Positions 3,920-5,671 of a DNA stretch of 5,671 nt are shown here, piece by piece. The DNA lies in NCBI GenBank assembly GCA_038043185.1, contig JBBTCO010000043.1, positions 1 through 5,671 on the forward strand. The letters run 5' to 3'. The position numbers and the translations under genes were made by a program. Source of the DNA: UBA5009 sp038043185 (GTDB taxonomy: Bacteria > Bdellovibrionota > Bdellovibrionia > Bdellovibrionales > Bdellovibrionaceae). The notes under the pieces are model-generated. The model was not told the origin of the DNA and did not search any database. It worked only from the letters and a program-made list of their open reading frames with translations. The number at the start of each line of letters is the position of its first letter. Position 1 is the first letter of the stretch.

Positions 3920-5671
3920 ATGTCCATAGAAATTCTTTCTCAAGATGTGCAAAATCAAATTGCTGCAGGTGAAGTTGTCGAGAGACCAGCTCATATGGTT
4001 AAAGAACTTATCGAAAATAGTTTTGATGCAGGAGCCACGCGAATTGAAATTAACTACAGCGAGGGTGGTCGTCAACTTACTCTTTCTGATAATGGTTGCG
4101 GAATTTCTGCGGAAGATCTTCCTAAGGCGGTTATGAGATACGCCACCAGCAAAATTGCTTCCACCGATGATCTTTGGAATTTACGAAGTTATGGTTTTCG
4201 CGGAGAAGCCTTGGCCAGCATCGCTGCCGTTTCAAATTTACGAATTCGTTCTCGTCAAAAAAATCAAGAGCAAAGTTTTCAAATGCGATTTCAATTTGGC
4301 AAAGCCTCGGATGTTGAAATCACTCAATCTGATTATGGAACTTTTCTGGGGATTGAAAAACTTTTTGAAAATGTTCCTGCGCGACTGAAGTTTTTAAAAA
4401 CGGAAGCTGCCGAACAATCACAAATTAAAAATACTCTTAAAGCACTGGCCTTATCCCGACATGATGTTGAGTTTCGTGTCTTAGAAAATAATGAGTTGAT
4501 TTATTTTTGGCCAGTTTGTAATTCACGAAAAGAACGAGTTCAGCAAATTTTAGGTTTAAAGAATGTTTATGAAGGTTCGGCCGAGCGTGAAAATGTGAAG
4601 GCTTTTGCGGTGATGGCTTCGCCGGATGAAGTGCAAAAGACATCTAAAAATATTTGGCTTTTTGCACAGAATCGATGGATTCAAGACAGATCCTTGCAGG
4701 CCGCGGTTATGGAAGCTTATCGAAACCTTTTGATGCACGGTGAATTCCCTCAAGCTGTGGTTTGGGTCGAGACTTCGCCCGACGAAATTGACGTCAACAT
4801 TCATCCAACAAAATCCCAGGTTAAATTTCAAAACGCGTCTTTAGCTTTTCGTGCCGTTCAAGGAGCCTTGCGAAGCACTTTGGAAAAAGCCCCTTGGTTA
4901 GGCCCCGTTGTTCAGCAACTGCAAACGAACTTGGCGGCTTCGAGCGAACAAGAAATGAAATCTTTAGCGTTTGATTTTTCAACACCGACTCAATATTCTC
5001 AAAAAAACTGGATTCGCTCTGCAAATTTATCTGACCATAAACATAGAGTTGTTTATGAACAGGACAATGCGCTTTTCAAAGAGCCAAAACCTGTTGGCGA
5101 AGAGCCTAAAAGTTCAACCGGTTACTGGTCCAATTTTCAAGTTGTCGGACAAGTTCATTTGACTTATATTGTCGCACAAAATTCTGAAAAAATGATCATG
5201 GTGGATCAGCATGCGGCCCATGAGCGAGTGGTGTTTGAAAAACTAATGGCCGCTTGGAAAAGTGGAGACATTGAAGTTCAAGAGTTTCTATTTCCCATTT
5301 CGGTAAGTCTTTCGCCCGAGAAAATTGAAGCCTTAGTGCGAATCGCCCCTAACTTACAAAAAATGGGAGTTAGTTTAGAGCTTTTAGGTCCGCAAGTCAT
5401 TGGGATCAAATCCGGCCCTTCATTATTAAAAGATGCAGCCTTGACTGCGACTCTTGAAAAATTGAGCCATGAAATTGTTGAAAACGGGGATTCATTTGAT
5501 TTTGAAAAAAAAATTGCCGACATTTGTGCTTCGATGGCTTGTCATTCGGTAGTTCGGGCTGGTCAATCTTTGAGCCACGAACAAATGCAGTCTTTGTTGC
5601 AAAGTATGGATGAATTTCCTCTGTCGAGTTATTGCCCACATGGTCGTCCAGTCAGCCTGGATTTTAACTAT
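3920..5671 (+). CDS. mutL: DNA mismatch repair protein MutL, endonuclease type (3' end cut by window)
   Basis: MutL links mismatch recognition by MutS to strand incision and removal. The 584 residues present start with a GHKL ATPase whose numbering matches E. coli MutL at first: IAAGEVVERP (14-23), catalytic Glu29 and metal-binding Asn33 in KELIENSFDAGAT, SDNGCGI (56-62), RYATSK (73-78) and YGFRGEAL (91-98), with DVNIHPTK (291-298) carrying the conserved lysine. A variable linker (about 340-400) leads to the dimerisation/endonuclease domain with DQHAAHERVVFE (429-440), a QEFLFP clamp-binding motif (454-459), ACHSVVRAG (540-548) and CPHGRP (572-577). The frame is open at the window edge; family members end shortly after CPHGRP, so only a few residues are missing. 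ATG 3920 is chosen for N-terminal alignment with the family and GAGG nine bases upstream (3907-3910); an in-frame ATG at 3902 would add six residues. It may have its own promoter at 3845-3873. Confidence 0.97.
   Translation, partial: MSIEILSQDVQNQIAAGEVVERPAHMVKELIENSFDAGATRIEINYSEGGRQLTLSDNGCGISAEDLPKAVMRYATSKIASTDDLWNLRSYGFRGEALASIAAVSNLRIRSRQKNQEQSFQMRFQFGKASDVEITQSDYGTFLGIEKLFENVPARLKFLKTEAAEQSQIKNTLKALALSRHDVEFRVLENNELIYFWPVCNSRKERVQQILGLKNVYEGSAERENVKAFAVMASPDEVQKTSKNIWLFAQNRWIQDRSLQAAVMEAYRNLLMHGEFPQAVVWVETSPDEIDVNIHPTKSQVKFQNASLAFRAVQGALRSTLEKAPWLGPVVQQLQTNLAASSEQEMKSLAFDFSTPTQYSQKNWIRSANLSDHKHRVVYEQDNALFKEPKPVGEEPKSSTGYWSNFQVVGQVHLTYIVAQNSEKMIMVDQHAAHERVVFEKLMAAWKSGDIEVQEFLFPISVSLSPEKIEALVRIAPNLQKMGVSLELLGPQVIGIKSGPSLLKDAALTATLEKLSHEIVENGDSFDFEKKIADICASMACHSVVRAGQSLSHEQMQSLLQSMDEFPLSSYCPHGRPVSLDFNY

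Noticed and set aside
3945..5639. Several short open frames on both strands within the mutL region (for example 4556-4831 minus and 5278-5523 minus).
   Set aside because: They overlap the continuous, motif-complete MutL frame and are chance frames of it.

Overview
The window comes from an AT-rich, Gram-negative bacterial chromosome. Two secreted proteins with outer-membrane beta-barrel character, a DPM1-type glycosyltransferase and an endonuclease-type MutL together suggest a free-living or predatory Gram-negative such as a low-GC Bdellovibrionota member. That placement is inference from protein style only. There are no RNA genes, insertion sequences, CRISPR arrays or phage signatures, and no gene-free gap longer than about 100 bases.

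Left part (60-1708, minus strand): three tandem genes read leftwards, with gaps of 41 and 24 bases, so they may be one transcription unit. In order of transcription they are a probable outer-membrane beta-barrel protein starting at TTG, a 115-residue protein of unknown function, and a five-helix Yip1-like inner-membrane protein. A promoter-like pair (TTTACA, 18 bp, TAAAAT) sits just upstream of the first gene.

Middle part (1803-3848, plus strand): a 94-base divergent intergenic region separates the minus-strand block from three rightward genes. These are a small membrane protein with two CxxC pairs on either side of two helices, a soluble DPM1-type polyprenol-phosphate glycosyltransferase, and a secreted protein joining an SH3b-like domain to a C-terminal beta-barrel. 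An 11-bp hairpin covers the ribosome-binding region of the glycosyltransferase. The start of the SH3b/barrel gene is unresolved: its open frame runs back into the glycosyltransferase gene, while an ATG directly after the glycosyltransferase stop lies one base out of frame ahead of a T8 run.

Right part (3920 to the edge): mutL, cut by the window end only a few residues short of its expected C-terminus. It has a complete GHKL ATPase and the metal-dependent endonuclease motifs, plus a clamp-binding motif, so mismatch repair here is probably of the MutH-independent nicking type. A good promoter match overlaps the stop codon of the preceding gene, so mutL may be transcribed on its own.

The window does not show an obvious new defence or mobile system. 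The points most worth a second look are the hairpin over the glycosyltransferase start, the T8/start problem of the SH3b-barrel gene, and the scarcity of Shine-Dalgarno sequences.
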